From positions 1 through 17,563 of the forward strand of contig JAQSYS010000010.1 in NCBI GenBank assembly GCA_029256005.1: DNA of 17,563 bases, given 5' to 3'. The translations under genes were made by a program, and so were the position numbers. Under the pieces are notes generated by a model. That model had not been told where the DNA came from and searched no databases. It was given only the letters and a program-made list of their open reading frames with translations. The stretch is from Sedimentibacter sp. Lineage in GTDB: Bacteria; Bacillota; Clostridia; Tissierellales; Sedimentibacteraceae. Positions 7,459 to 14,139 of the stretch are shown here, one piece after another. The first letter of the stretch is position 1. Each line of letters begins with the position of its first letter.

Positions 7459-8586
7459 TTATAGTATTTCCTTATACATTCTATACAATCTCTTTTCCAT
7501 TTCACTCCATTTATAGTATTTCTCATAAATATATTTCATTCTATTTGCCATATCCGGCCACTCACTTCGTCTAAGCACTAATTTAAATAATGCAGTTTGC
7601 AAACTTTCTATAGAATAATCTATTACCTCTCCAATGTCATTTTTTGAAACAATTTCATCCATGCCTGTGTTTTTAGCCATGATAATAGGCTTACCCAGCA
7701 TTAAAGCTTCATAGAACTTATTTGGTGCAGCATAATAATTGTTTGGTACTGATGGATCGTATATAGCGGTCATAATATCACAATTATTTTCCAGCTCTAA
7801 AGTTTTCTTATATGGCAGCTTGCCATAAAAAACAATGTTACTATACTCTTTTGACATATTTTCAAAGTAGCTTTCAAGTTTTCCGAATCCTCCTATATGT
7901 AACTCATAACATGGATTACTTTTAACAATTTCTGCAATCTCTTTAATAAACCTTCCATCAGCTAAAATTCCAACATATGCAATCTTAATTTTTGAATTCT
8001 CCGTATTTGTAGTTTTTATAATATCTTTTGAAAGTTCAGGTGTATTGTGTATAATAACCAATCTTTTGGGCCTAGATCTTTTTATTTGTTCTTTTCGTTT
8101 TTCAGTGCAAATGATTGTAAGATCTGCTGCTTTAATAACTTCAAGATCTTTTTTCTCAATAAAGGATTTCATAAAATCTGGCACATTAAATGCATCAATA
8201 TAATAATCAAAAATGTCATATACGAGTTTTTTATTAAATTTCTTAGCTACTTTCATTGCAGTATATGACGTATCAAAGTCACATGCATGAATAATGTCAT
8301 ACATATTTCTGTTTTTATAAAGCCACTTAAATAACTTAATTTGAAATATGATTAACGGGATTAAATTTTTTTTTATACCTCCTCCAAAAGCAGCAGGCAT
8401 TCCAAATCTATGAATTAAAACTTTTCCTGAATCCATACTCAAATAAGTTTCTTTAATTTTATATTTATAACTTCTATCCCATGCTAATATTTCAACATCA
8501 TAACCAATCTTAATTAGGCTATTTACTTCTTTTTCTACTCTCGAATCTGGTTCGACGGGATTAGACCGCAAAAAAACAACTCTCAT
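7459..8586 (-). CDS. GT4-family glycosyltransferase
   Basis: A 375-residue GT-B glycosyltransferase. Seen: N-terminal strand MRVVFLRSNPVEPDSRVEKEV (the NPVxPDSRVEKE start is shared by a recognisable GT4 subgroup), HACDFDTSYTAMKVAKK of the acceptor domain, IIHNTP at the interdomain hinge, and a donor-site region around AAPNKFYEALMLGKPIIMAKN in which the usual E-G-x-P is replaced by NYYAAPNKFYEA, as in WbuB-like and related enzymes. It would add one sugar to the undecaprenyl-linked intermediate; donor unknown. The ATG overlaps the stop of the preceding glycosyltransferase by four bases (ATGA), so the two genes are very likely translationally coupled and act in one assembly pathway. Confidence 0.88.
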   Translation of the reverse strand: MRVVFLRSNPVEPDSRVEKEVNSLIKIGYDVEILAWDRSYKYKIKETYLSMDSGKVLIHRFGMPAAFGGGIKKNLIPLIIFQIKLFKWLYKNRNMYDIIHACDFDTSYTAMKVAKKFNKKLVYDIFDYYIDAFNVPDFMKSFIEKKDLEVIKAADLTIICTEKRKEQIKRSRPKRLVIIHNTPELSKDIIKTTNTENSKIKIAYVGILADGRFIKEIAEIVKSNPCYELHIGGFGKLESYFENMSKEYSNIVFYGKLPYKKTLELENNCDIMTAIYDPSVPNNYYAAPNKFYEALMLGKPIIMAKNTGMDEIVSKNDIGEVIDYSIESLQTALFKLVLRRSEWPDMANRMKYIYEKYYKWSEMEKRLYRMYKEIL

Positions 8587-9770
8587 CTGCTCATTCTAGC
8601 TCCTTCATTATGAGAACTAAGCACTTCTTTATATATATCCTTAATCATTACGTTTACTTTTTCTATGTCGTATTTTTTTATTACCTGCAAATTGTTTTTA
8701 CCCATGCTATCCCTAATCTTTTCATTATTTGCAACATCATGAATAGCTTTAGCAAGCCCTTCAACATCATAAGAATCTAAAAGATAACCACCCTTGCCTT
8801 CTTCAATCAAATCTACATTTCCTCTAATCTTTGAAGCAATACATGGCAATCCTGCAGCCATAGCTTCCATTAATGAACGGGGCAGCCCTTCCTGATATGA
8901 TGTGAAAAGGAATATATCTGAAATATTCAGCAATTCCTTAATATCAGTTCTGAAACCCAAAAAATGTATTTGATTTTCAATATTTAAATCACGACTTAAT
9001 TTTCTAAGTTTTTCCAGCTTAGGACCTTTTCCACATATTAAAAAATGTATATTGGTATTATTAGTCTTTGCAATTGCTTTAATGGAAGATTCATAATTTT
9101 TTCTTTTAATCAAATCTCCCGTCGCTATACAAACAATATCATCACTTTTAAGTTTTAAATTTTTTTTAATACTTTCTTTATTAAATTCCATATTTTTATA
9201 TGCATCTGTGTCTATGCCTACTCCAGGTACATAGTATACTTTACCGTGATTTCTAAGTTTAAATTTCTGAGCTGCCTGAAAGTCTTCATTATTAATAGTA
9301 ATAATTGCATCTGTCCAATGAGCCAATAATACTTCTGCCCATTTATAAATTGTACAATTAATAATTGGCGCTCCCTTATAAAAATGAAAACCATGGGCAG
9401 TATATATTATTTTAGGAACTTTTGACATTTTCCCGCACAACCTCCCAACAACTCCTCCTATGGGAGTATTGCAGTGAATAACTTCAAAATCTCCGGTTTT
9501 AAGCAAAGTCATAAGATTCTTGAAAGCTATATAATTATCCTTGAAAGCCAACACATTCCTGTAAACATGTTCATCATAGAATTTTATGTTAAGATCACAT
9601 AACAGCTGTTCGGGATTGTCTCTGCTCATTCCCACATAAACTTCATATCCCAGATCAAGTGCTGCTTCCACACATGGTTTATGAAAATTCGGCAATTTTA
9701 CTTTACTTCTGCATTTTCTTTCTTCAGTTGATGGCTTTGCGATGTTTGCAACGAAAACATATTTTTTCGT
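8583..9770 (-). CDS. GT4-family glycosyltransferase with apparent ACG start codon
   Basis: An EpsD-like GT-B glycosyltransferase. Seen: YTAHGFHFYKGAP and HCNTPIGGVVGR in the acceptor domain, a C-terminal domain with TGDLIKRKN, and the donor signature YQEGLPRSLMEAMAAGLPCIASKIRG with E-x7-E spacing. The first conventional in-frame start is TTG at 9695, but it has no Shine-Dalgarno and would delete the first β-strand and glycine-rich region. The frame stays open 25 codons further, encoding KKYVFVANIAKPSTEERK, exactly the N-terminus expected for this family, back to ACG at 9768-9770, which lies 8 nt from an ideal AAGGGGG. No ATG, GTG or TTG occurs in that stretch, and a stop (TAG) precedes it by one codon. 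The likely product is 395 residues, begun at ACG or at an ATG now mutated or misread. Weak expression is possible. Confidence 0.85.
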   Translation of the reverse strand, partial: TKKYVFVANIAKPSTEERKCRSKVKLPNFHKPCVEAALDLGYEVYVGMSRDNPEQLLCDLNIKFYDEHVYRNVLAFKDNYIAFKNLMTLLKTGDFEVIHCNTPIGGVVGRLCGKMSKVPKIIYTAHGFHFYKGAPIINCTIYKWAEVLLAHWTDAIITINNEDFQAAQKFKLRNHGKVYYVPGVGIDTDAYKNMEFNKESIKKNLKLKSDDIVCIATGDLIKRKNYESSIKAIAKTNNTNIHFLICGKGPKLEKLRKLSRDLNIENQIHFLGFRTDIKELLNISDIFLFTSYQEGLPRSLMEAMAAGLPCIASKIRGNVDLIEEGKGGYLLDSYDVEGLAKAIHDVANNEKIRDSMGKNNLQVIKKYDIEKVNVMIKDIYKEVLSSHNEGARMSR

Positions 9771-9778
9771 AAACTATT

Positions 9779-9785
9779 CCCCCTT
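9779..9785 (-). promoter_or_regulatory. Ribosome binding site placed for an ACG start
   Basis: AAGGGGG is 8 nt upstream of the in-frame ACG at 9768-9770, ideal spacing for initiation there. The next in-frame start candidate (TTG at 9695) is more than 80 nt away. Confidence 0.6.
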
Positions 9786-9815
9786 GTATTTCACAACTCT
9801 AATAGTTTATCTAAT

Positions 9816-10721
9816 TTACTGCTGCTCCAGATATCGTTTAAGCATTGCGCAGCATTTGTCCAATGTGTAACTCTTCCCCTTTACTACATGTTTATTGATC
9901 AGATTTCCCAGGAAGAGAAGCCATGGCCGTAAAAATAATCTGATTTCTTTTCTGAAATGCAACCGCTGTTTAATAGGTTGCATAACATAGCCCATTCCTT
10001 TTTTATAGCGGTCCAGGCCTGGAGTTTCTTCAAGTGAACCCAATCCGTAACATACCGGTATGGGGTTACTACGTTTCGTCAAATAATACCATGTTACATA
10101 ATATGTCAACAAATTATTTGGACAGTAACTAAGCAGTTCAGTATCGGAATTTTGAATAATCATTTCAGCCATGGAAGGTGTTTCCAAAACAACCACATAT
10201 GCAGCCAGCCGTCCCTGAAAGTATGCTCCAAATATGTTTATTCCGCTAGTTTTAGCCAGACCGTCACATATTTTGTGCCAATACTCCTCATTTGCCTTTG
10301 GATCATTTCTTTTTTGACGTTCCAATGTGCGCAGGTTTAAACTATACCCTTCATTTTTCAGTTCCTGTATGCTTACAGTTTTTATTTCACAATTTTGTTC
10401 ACCTTTTGCAACCCTGTTTCGAAATTTATGCTGCAAGAAATTCTGGTCATACCCAAAGTGGTCACAAACCTCCAATTTGCTTAAGAAGCCATAATTGCTC
10501 ATCTCTATTGGAAATCTTACTCCCCATGCTCCTGATATTTTAAGCAGCTGGTCCAGTTCACCGGCGGAAGGAGAAATCAGGCGGTGATAGGGTATTGACA
10601 TAAGCATACCGTGTTGAATTTCACACCATTCTCCGCTTTGGGAAGTGTACACTTTAAAGCCGGCATTTTTATAAAATTCATAAAAAACACTATGTTCTAT
10701 TTTCAATTCCTCCTTGCTCAT
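9816..10721 (-). CDS. FemAB/GNAT-like acyltransferase
   Basis: A 301-residue soluble protein resembling FemAB-related (GNAT-fold) acyl- or aminoacyltransferases found in polysaccharide clusters. Seen: the FRNRVAKGEQNCEIK segment (100-114), like the LR-x-R-x-KA helix-strand of this superfamily; the strand pair INIFGAYFQGRLAAYVVV (161-178), a typical GNAT substrate-cleft hairpin; and YCPNNLLTYYVTWYYL followed by YGLGS, like the late helix and strand of FemAB proteins. I infer that it N-acylates an amino sugar made by the dehydratase and aminotransferase encoded upstream; PglD-type O- or N-acetyltransferase repeats are absent. The start is unsure: the ATG at 10721 lacks a Shine-Dalgarno, whereas AAGGAGG (10709-10715) lies inside the frame, 8 nt before an ATA. 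The ATG is kept. A repeat (10738-10765) lies immediately upstream. Confidence 0.7.
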   Translation of the reverse strand: MSKEELKIEHSVFYEFYKNAGFKVYTSQSGEWCEIQHGMLMSIPYHRLISPSAGELDQLLKISGAWGVRFPIEMSNYGFLSKLEVCDHFGYDQNFLQHKFRNRVAKGEQNCEIKTVSIQELKNEGYSLNLRTLERQKRNDPKANEEYWHKICDGLAKTSGINIFGAYFQGRLAAYVVVLETPSMAEMIIQNSDTELLSYCPNNLLTYYVTWYYLTKRSNPIPVCYGLGSLEETPGLDRYKKGMGYVMQPIKQRLHFRKEIRLFLRPWLLFLGNLINKHVVKGKSYTLDKCCAMLKRYLEQQ

Positions 10722-10737
10722 CCAATATCAACAAAAA

Positions 10738-10765
10738 CGAGATCCTTCGCTATGCTCAAGATGAC
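10738..10765. repeat. Short dispersed-type palindromic repeat supplying the sugar transferase stop codon
   Basis: On the minus strand the element reads GTCATCTTGAGCATAGCG and then AAGGATCTCG. This is a close match to a short sequence I recall as dispersed between genes in many bacterial genomes, of the form GTCAT-CTGAGC-AGCGAAG-ATCTC. Its ends can pair (AUCUU with AAGGAU, one G-U pair) around a loop. Its TCT-TGA gives the last serine and the stop codon of the sugar transferase gene, and it fills most of the space before the FemAB-like gene. The match is from memory; only one copy is seen in the window. Confidence 0.55.
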
Positions 10766-11514
10766 TGACTGGACTTTTCAATGCTGTCTTGTTCATTGAT
10801 TTTTTTCCCAGGTAATTCAGTATTTTCCCTTTTCATCAAGACTTCAGCAGTCCTGATTAAAATTATAATATCCCCCCAAAAGTTAAACTCTTCTAAACTT
10901 CTTAAGTTATATTTCATCTTTTCGGGCAATAATTCATTTACATATATACTTTCTGCTTCAGAAGAATCCACCAACAGTAATTCCTCATCCTTATATTGAA
11001 TGCTTGCCTCTGAAGTAACACCAGCCGGCAAAAGCATTGTAGCCTTCATCTCATCTTTGTACTTTTCTACATACTTAACAACCTCAGGTCTTGTACCAAC
11101 AAAACTCATATCCCCCAAAATGATGTTGAACAGCTGTGGGATTTCATCCAAACGATATTTCCTTAAAACCCTTCCAATATTTGTTATCCTTGCATCATTT
11201 TTAACAGTTATTTGTGCACCAGTCTTATCTGCATTGTCAATCATGGTACGAAACTTAAAAATTTTAAACCTTTTTCCATATTGAGTCACTCTGGTCTGAC
11301 AAAACAAAACCGGTCCTCTGGAATCCACTTTTATAGCTATGCTTAAAACAAGAAACACAGGAAACAGAATTATAAAAGAAATCATGGCTACTGTAATATC
11401 AAATATGCGTTTAGCACATAGACTATGACGTTTCTTATATAAAAGCTCATAGTATTTTTTGACACTGTCATTTTTCATATCATCAGGCAAATCATTCCAT
11501 TTTTTAAGTCTCAT
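10756..11514 (-). CDS. Initiating sugar-1-phosphate transferase (monotopic phosphoglycosyl transferase)
   Basis: A 252-residue PglC/EpsL/WcaJ-type enzyme (bacterial sugar transferase family) that moves a sugar-1-phosphate from a UDP-sugar to undecaprenyl phosphate, starting repeat-unit synthesis. Seen: one re-entrant hydrophobic helix (about 38-62) after KRIFDITVA, KIFKFRTM (84-91), the catalytic Asp-Glu in RLDEIPQLFNIILGDMSFVGTRPE (121-144), and the downstream LPAGVTSEASIQY. It lacks the multi-helix N-terminal domain of long WcaJ proteins, so it is the minimal form. With a CapD-type dehydratase and DegT aminotransferase in the same operon, a diacetamido-trideoxyhexose phosphate is a plausible substrate. 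The start overlaps the end of the preceding gene by 11 nt with only a weak Shine-Dalgarno, suggesting translational coupling. The final Ser and stop lie in a repeat element, and the last residues are Ser/Gln-rich. Confidence 0.93.
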   Translation of the reverse strand: MRLKKWNDLPDDMKNDSVKKYYELLYKKRHSLCAKRIFDITVAMISFIILFPVFLVLSIAIKVDSRGPVLFCQTRVTQYGKRFKIFKFRTMIDNADKTGAQITVKNDARITNIGRVLRKYRLDEIPQLFNIILGDMSFVGTRPEVVKYVEKYKDEMKATMLLPAGVTSEASIQYKDEELLLVDSSEAESIYVNELLPEKMKYNLRSLEEFNFWGDIIILIRTAEVLMKRENTELPGKKINEQDSIEKSSQSS

Positions 11515-12085
11515 GTTCTAGCGGCTCACTACTTAGATTTTCTATCTTTTCTAACCATTCTTCCCGCCAAAACATAAAGCAGGAACGGTCACAGCGTCCA
11601 AATGACGTGGTTCCCTGGCACATCACTCCCTGGAGCAAGATTAATCCTCTGCATTTTTTAACTTTAAGTTCACGTTCGTCAACAAACCGCTCCATTGACT
11701 TATGCACCCGGTGGACTGTGCCGCAGTATGGAGCCATTTCATTTTCCATAAAACTGCACCCCTTGAGCTTTCCCAAATAATCTAGCGTTGACTTGATTTC
11801 TTCTTTTGATCTCACTCGAACCAAATCACCTTCTTTCAAGGGAGTTGTTTCAATCTTTGTCACAAAATCTTTAGAAGAATTTCCTGCTCCTTTGAACATG
11901 AGGAACTTGTCAATAACAGCGTCAGCCTTTTTATAAAGAGTCCTCTCATGACTTGGGCTTATATTTCTTCTGATGAACAGCTTAAGATGTCTGATGAGAG
12001 AAGCCGGTGGAGTTTTATCATATCCTTCAGCTATGCCTTGCAATGAGACAAACTGACATTCATTTTGATCAACATTCTGGTTCAT
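11504..12085 (-). CDS. Cysteine-rich protein of unknown function in a polysaccharide operon
   Basis: A 193-residue soluble protein with no signal peptide or membrane helix; I cannot assign a function. A basic N-terminal half (about 30-60) is followed by LKEGDLVRVRSKEEIKSTLD (83-102), which looks like a small β-barrel start, then a dense set of six cysteines: Cys110, Cys121 (in YCGTVHRVHK, with His125 and His128), Cys145, Cys156, Cys165 and Cys169 (GRCDRSCF), and a C-terminal FWREEWLEKIE. The spacing suggests a bound metal or Fe-S cluster, or structural zinc, but no named motif fits. I recall uncharacterised proteins with the same RVRSKEEI and WREEWLE ends in other polysaccharide clusters, unverified. 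The ATG follows GGGAGG. The gene overlaps the sugar transferase start by 11 nt and follows the aminotransferase, so a role in sugar activation or loading is inferred. Confidence 0.75.
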   Translation of the reverse strand: MNQNVDQNECQFVSLQGIAEGYDKTPPASLIRHLKLFIRRNISPSHERTLYKKADAVIDKFLMFKGAGNSSKDFVTKIETTPLKEGDLVRVRSKEEIKSTLDYLGKLKGCSFMENEMAPYCGTVHRVHKSMERFVDERELKVKKCRGLILLQGVMCQGTTSFGRCDRSCFMFWREEWLEKIENLSSEPLEHET

Positions 12086-12133
12086 TTTTTCCTCCCTATG
12101 TTATTAATAGAATTAAAACATTTATTACAATTT

Positions 12134-13363
12134 TTATGAATTCATCTTGCAAGACGAGCTGACTGCATTTTTAAATCTTTCGCAGACGTACTCCACATCA
12201 TCGTCACTCAGCAAAGTATGAAGGGGCAGAGTAATTTCATTTTTGTACATGTCAAAAGCATTACGATAATTTTTTATGTCAAATCCTAAATTCTTGTAAG
12301 CTGTAAGCATTGGCAGCGGTTTGAAATGAACATTGCATGCTATTCCTGCTTCAGCCATTTGTACAATGATTTCATTTCTCTCCTTTTCAGATATGCCTGG
12401 TATTCTTGCCAGATATAAATGACCTGAAGAAGCAAAATCTTCACCGTAGTGTTTTAATGACTCAATTCCTGAAGACAGAAGTGCTCCATCATACATTTCA
12501 ATGATTTGTTTTCGTCTTTTCAATAATCCATCGTATCTTTCAAGCTGCTTTAAGCCAATAGCAGCCATTATATCAGTCATGTTGCATTTAAAGGCAGGAT
12601 ATAATATGTCATATTCCCACGATCCTTTTTTCATTTTTTCCATGGCATCCTTTGACTGACCATGAAGGCTGTAAAGCATGAACTGCCTGTAGAGCCATTC
12701 GTCATCCAAACAGCAATTATTCCAGACAACTGCACCTCCTTCGGCCGTTGTCAGATTTTTTACCGCATGGAATGAAAAAGAAGTAATGTCTGCTGCCTGA
12801 CCGCTTTTTTTACCTTTGCTTTCAGCGCCGAAAGAATGTGCTGCATCAGCAAATATAATTATTCGGTTGAATAATTTTTGAATTTCATTTCTAGGTGTGA
12901 AAAGATGTTTACTGCTTTCAACGACTTCAAATATTGCGTCGTAATCACACATTTTTCCGGCTATGTCAACGGGAATGATAATTTTTGTATTTTCTGTTAT
13001 TGCATGTTTGAGATTGTCGTAATCCATCTCATAAGAATCCATGGCTGTATCAACCAGCACTATTTTGGCTCCCACATGATTTATTACAGATGCTGTGGAT
13101 GTGTATGTATAGGCAGATGTTATTACTTCATCACCAGGACCTATGCCCAATAATCGGAGGGTGAGTTCCATGGCTGATGTTGCAGAGTTAAGGCATACAG
13201 CTTTACCAACTCCCAGGTACTGAGCTATTTTTCTTTCGAACTCTTTTGTTTTCGTCCCTGTTGTAATCCAGCCGGATTTTATAACATTGCTTACTTCTTC
13301 AATTTCCGCATCAGTAATATCCGGCGGAGAAAAAGGTATATTTCTTGATTTCCCATCAATCAT
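12134..13363 (-). CDS. DegT/DnrJ/EryC1/StrS-family PLP sugar aminotransferase
   Basis: A 409-residue pyridoxal-phosphate aminotransferase that converts a UDP-4-keto-6-deoxy sugar into its 4-amino form, usually with glutamate as donor. Seen: the substrate loop GWITTGTKTKEFE (31-43), LNSATSAMEL (58-67) for phosphate binding, PAYTYT-like SAYTYTST (83-90), Asp173 in FADAAHSFGA that contacts the PLP ring nitrogen, and the Schiff-base Lys202 in FSFHAVKNLTTAEGGAV. An insert of about 15 residues before the FADAAHS strand makes this segment longer than in PglE-type enzymes. The product of the CapD-type dehydratase in the same operon is the obvious substrate, giving a 4-amino-4,6-dideoxy sugar that could then be N-acylated. 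The ATG has AGAGG 8 nt upstream. Length and motifs are complete. Confidence 0.93.
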   Translation of the reverse strand: MIDGKSRNIPFSPPDITDAEIEEVSNVIKSGWITTGTKTKEFERKIAQYLGVGKAVCLNSATSAMELTLRLLGIGPGDEVITSAYTYTSTASVINHVGAKIVLVDTAMDSYEMDYDNLKHAITENTKIIIPVDIAGKMCDYDAIFEVVESSKHLFTPRNEIQKLFNRIIIFADAAHSFGAESKGKKSGQAADITSFSFHAVKNLTTAEGGAVVWNNCCLDDEWLYRQFMLYSLHGQSKDAMEKMKKGSWEYDILYPAFKCNMTDIMAAIGLKQLERYDGLLKRRKQIIEMYDGALLSSGIESLKHYGEDFASSGHLYLARIPGISEKERNEIIVQMAEAGIACNVHFKPLPMLTAYKNLGFDIKNYRNAFDMYKNEITLPLHTLLSDDDVEYVCERFKNAVSSSCKMNS

Positions 13364-13406
13364 TTATTTTTCCTCTCTTTCTGAATCTGATATAATTGTA
13401 CACACC

Positions 13407-14090
13407 TCAGCTGAATTTGGTAAAATCAGGTACTGAACCTATTACAGCAATTCCTAAGCATTTTGTTATATCTTTTTCTGTTTTTATTGTGTTGTCTAAA
13501 TACTCTGCAACAAATACTGCAAACAATGCAATCATTTCTCCAAAAGCAGCCGCGATAACGGTATTTAATACTATATCGGGCTTTACCGGATTAAGAGGCA
13601 TTATTGCATAATCAACAACCGCAACGTTATCCGTCTTTGTAATACGAATTATTTCATTGGTGAATTCCGTTACAAGAGTATCTGCTATTTCAGCTGCTAA
13701 TTTTGGATCAGTGTTTTGAACTGAAACTTTTAATATTTGGGTATCCCTGACAGGTGATACTCTTATGGACTCACCGTCAAGCTCGGTTAAATTCAGTGCC
13801 AGTCTGGTGTTTTCAAGAACAGTGTTTGATTTTGTCATTTCTGCATATGTATAAATCAGACTCTTGCTTAAATCAACATCTGTTTTGCTGATTTCTTCAT
13901 TTGAATCCTTGTTTTGCCTTACTATGATTGTTGTTGAAGATTCATAGACTGGGTCGATAAAATAAACACTTACTGCTGCTCCTGCCATTGCTAAAACAAT
14001 TGGTACTATTAAGATTGCTTTAATCCTCTTTCTTAATATTTGGATTATATACTTCAAGTCAAACTCATCGTACTTTTCATTTTCATACAT
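13407..14090 (-). CDS. cpsC: CpsC/Wzz-type chain-length determinant and BY-kinase adaptor
   Basis: A 227-residue membrane protein of the Wzz superfamily. Seen: the N-terminal EFDLKYIIQILRKRIKAIL motif leading into a first transmembrane helix (about 25-50, ending VYFIDP), the extracellular YESSTTIIVRQ strand and helical domain, a Pro-rich PLNPVKPD just before the second helix (about 175-200), and a cytoplasmic tail EYLDNTIKTEKDI...IGSVP, the surface that activates CpsD-type kinases. It would set polymer length with the kinase encoded at 133-792. A TTG two codons upstream (14096) opens the frame, but GGGAG is placed 7-8 nt from the ATG at 14090, which is preferred. The kinase gene is not adjacent, unlike the usual cpsC-cpsD pair; sugar-activation genes follow instead. 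Confidence 0.9.
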   Translation of the reverse strand: MYENEKYDEFDLKYIIQILRKRIKAILIVPIVLAMAGAAVSVYFIDPVYESSTTIIVRQNKDSNEEISKTDVDLSKSLIYTYAEMTKSNTVLENTRLALNLTELDGESIRVSPVRDTQILKVSVQNTDPKLAAEIADTLVTEFTNEIIRITKTDNVAVVDYAIMPLNPVKPDIVLNTVIAAAFGEMIALFAVFVAEYLDNTIKTEKDITKCLGIAVIGSVPDFTKFS

Positions 14091-14139
14091 ATTCAAGCTC
14101 CCTTATATCAAAAGTAATGCTGATAAAATATAAATGTAC

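Noticed and set aside
8047..8268. Short open frames on the plus strand across the cluster (for example here, 1000-1284 and 12878-13153)
   Set aside because: They lie antisense within well-supported genes, have no Shine-Dalgarno and show no recognisable protein features; AT-rich antisense frames of this size arise by chance.
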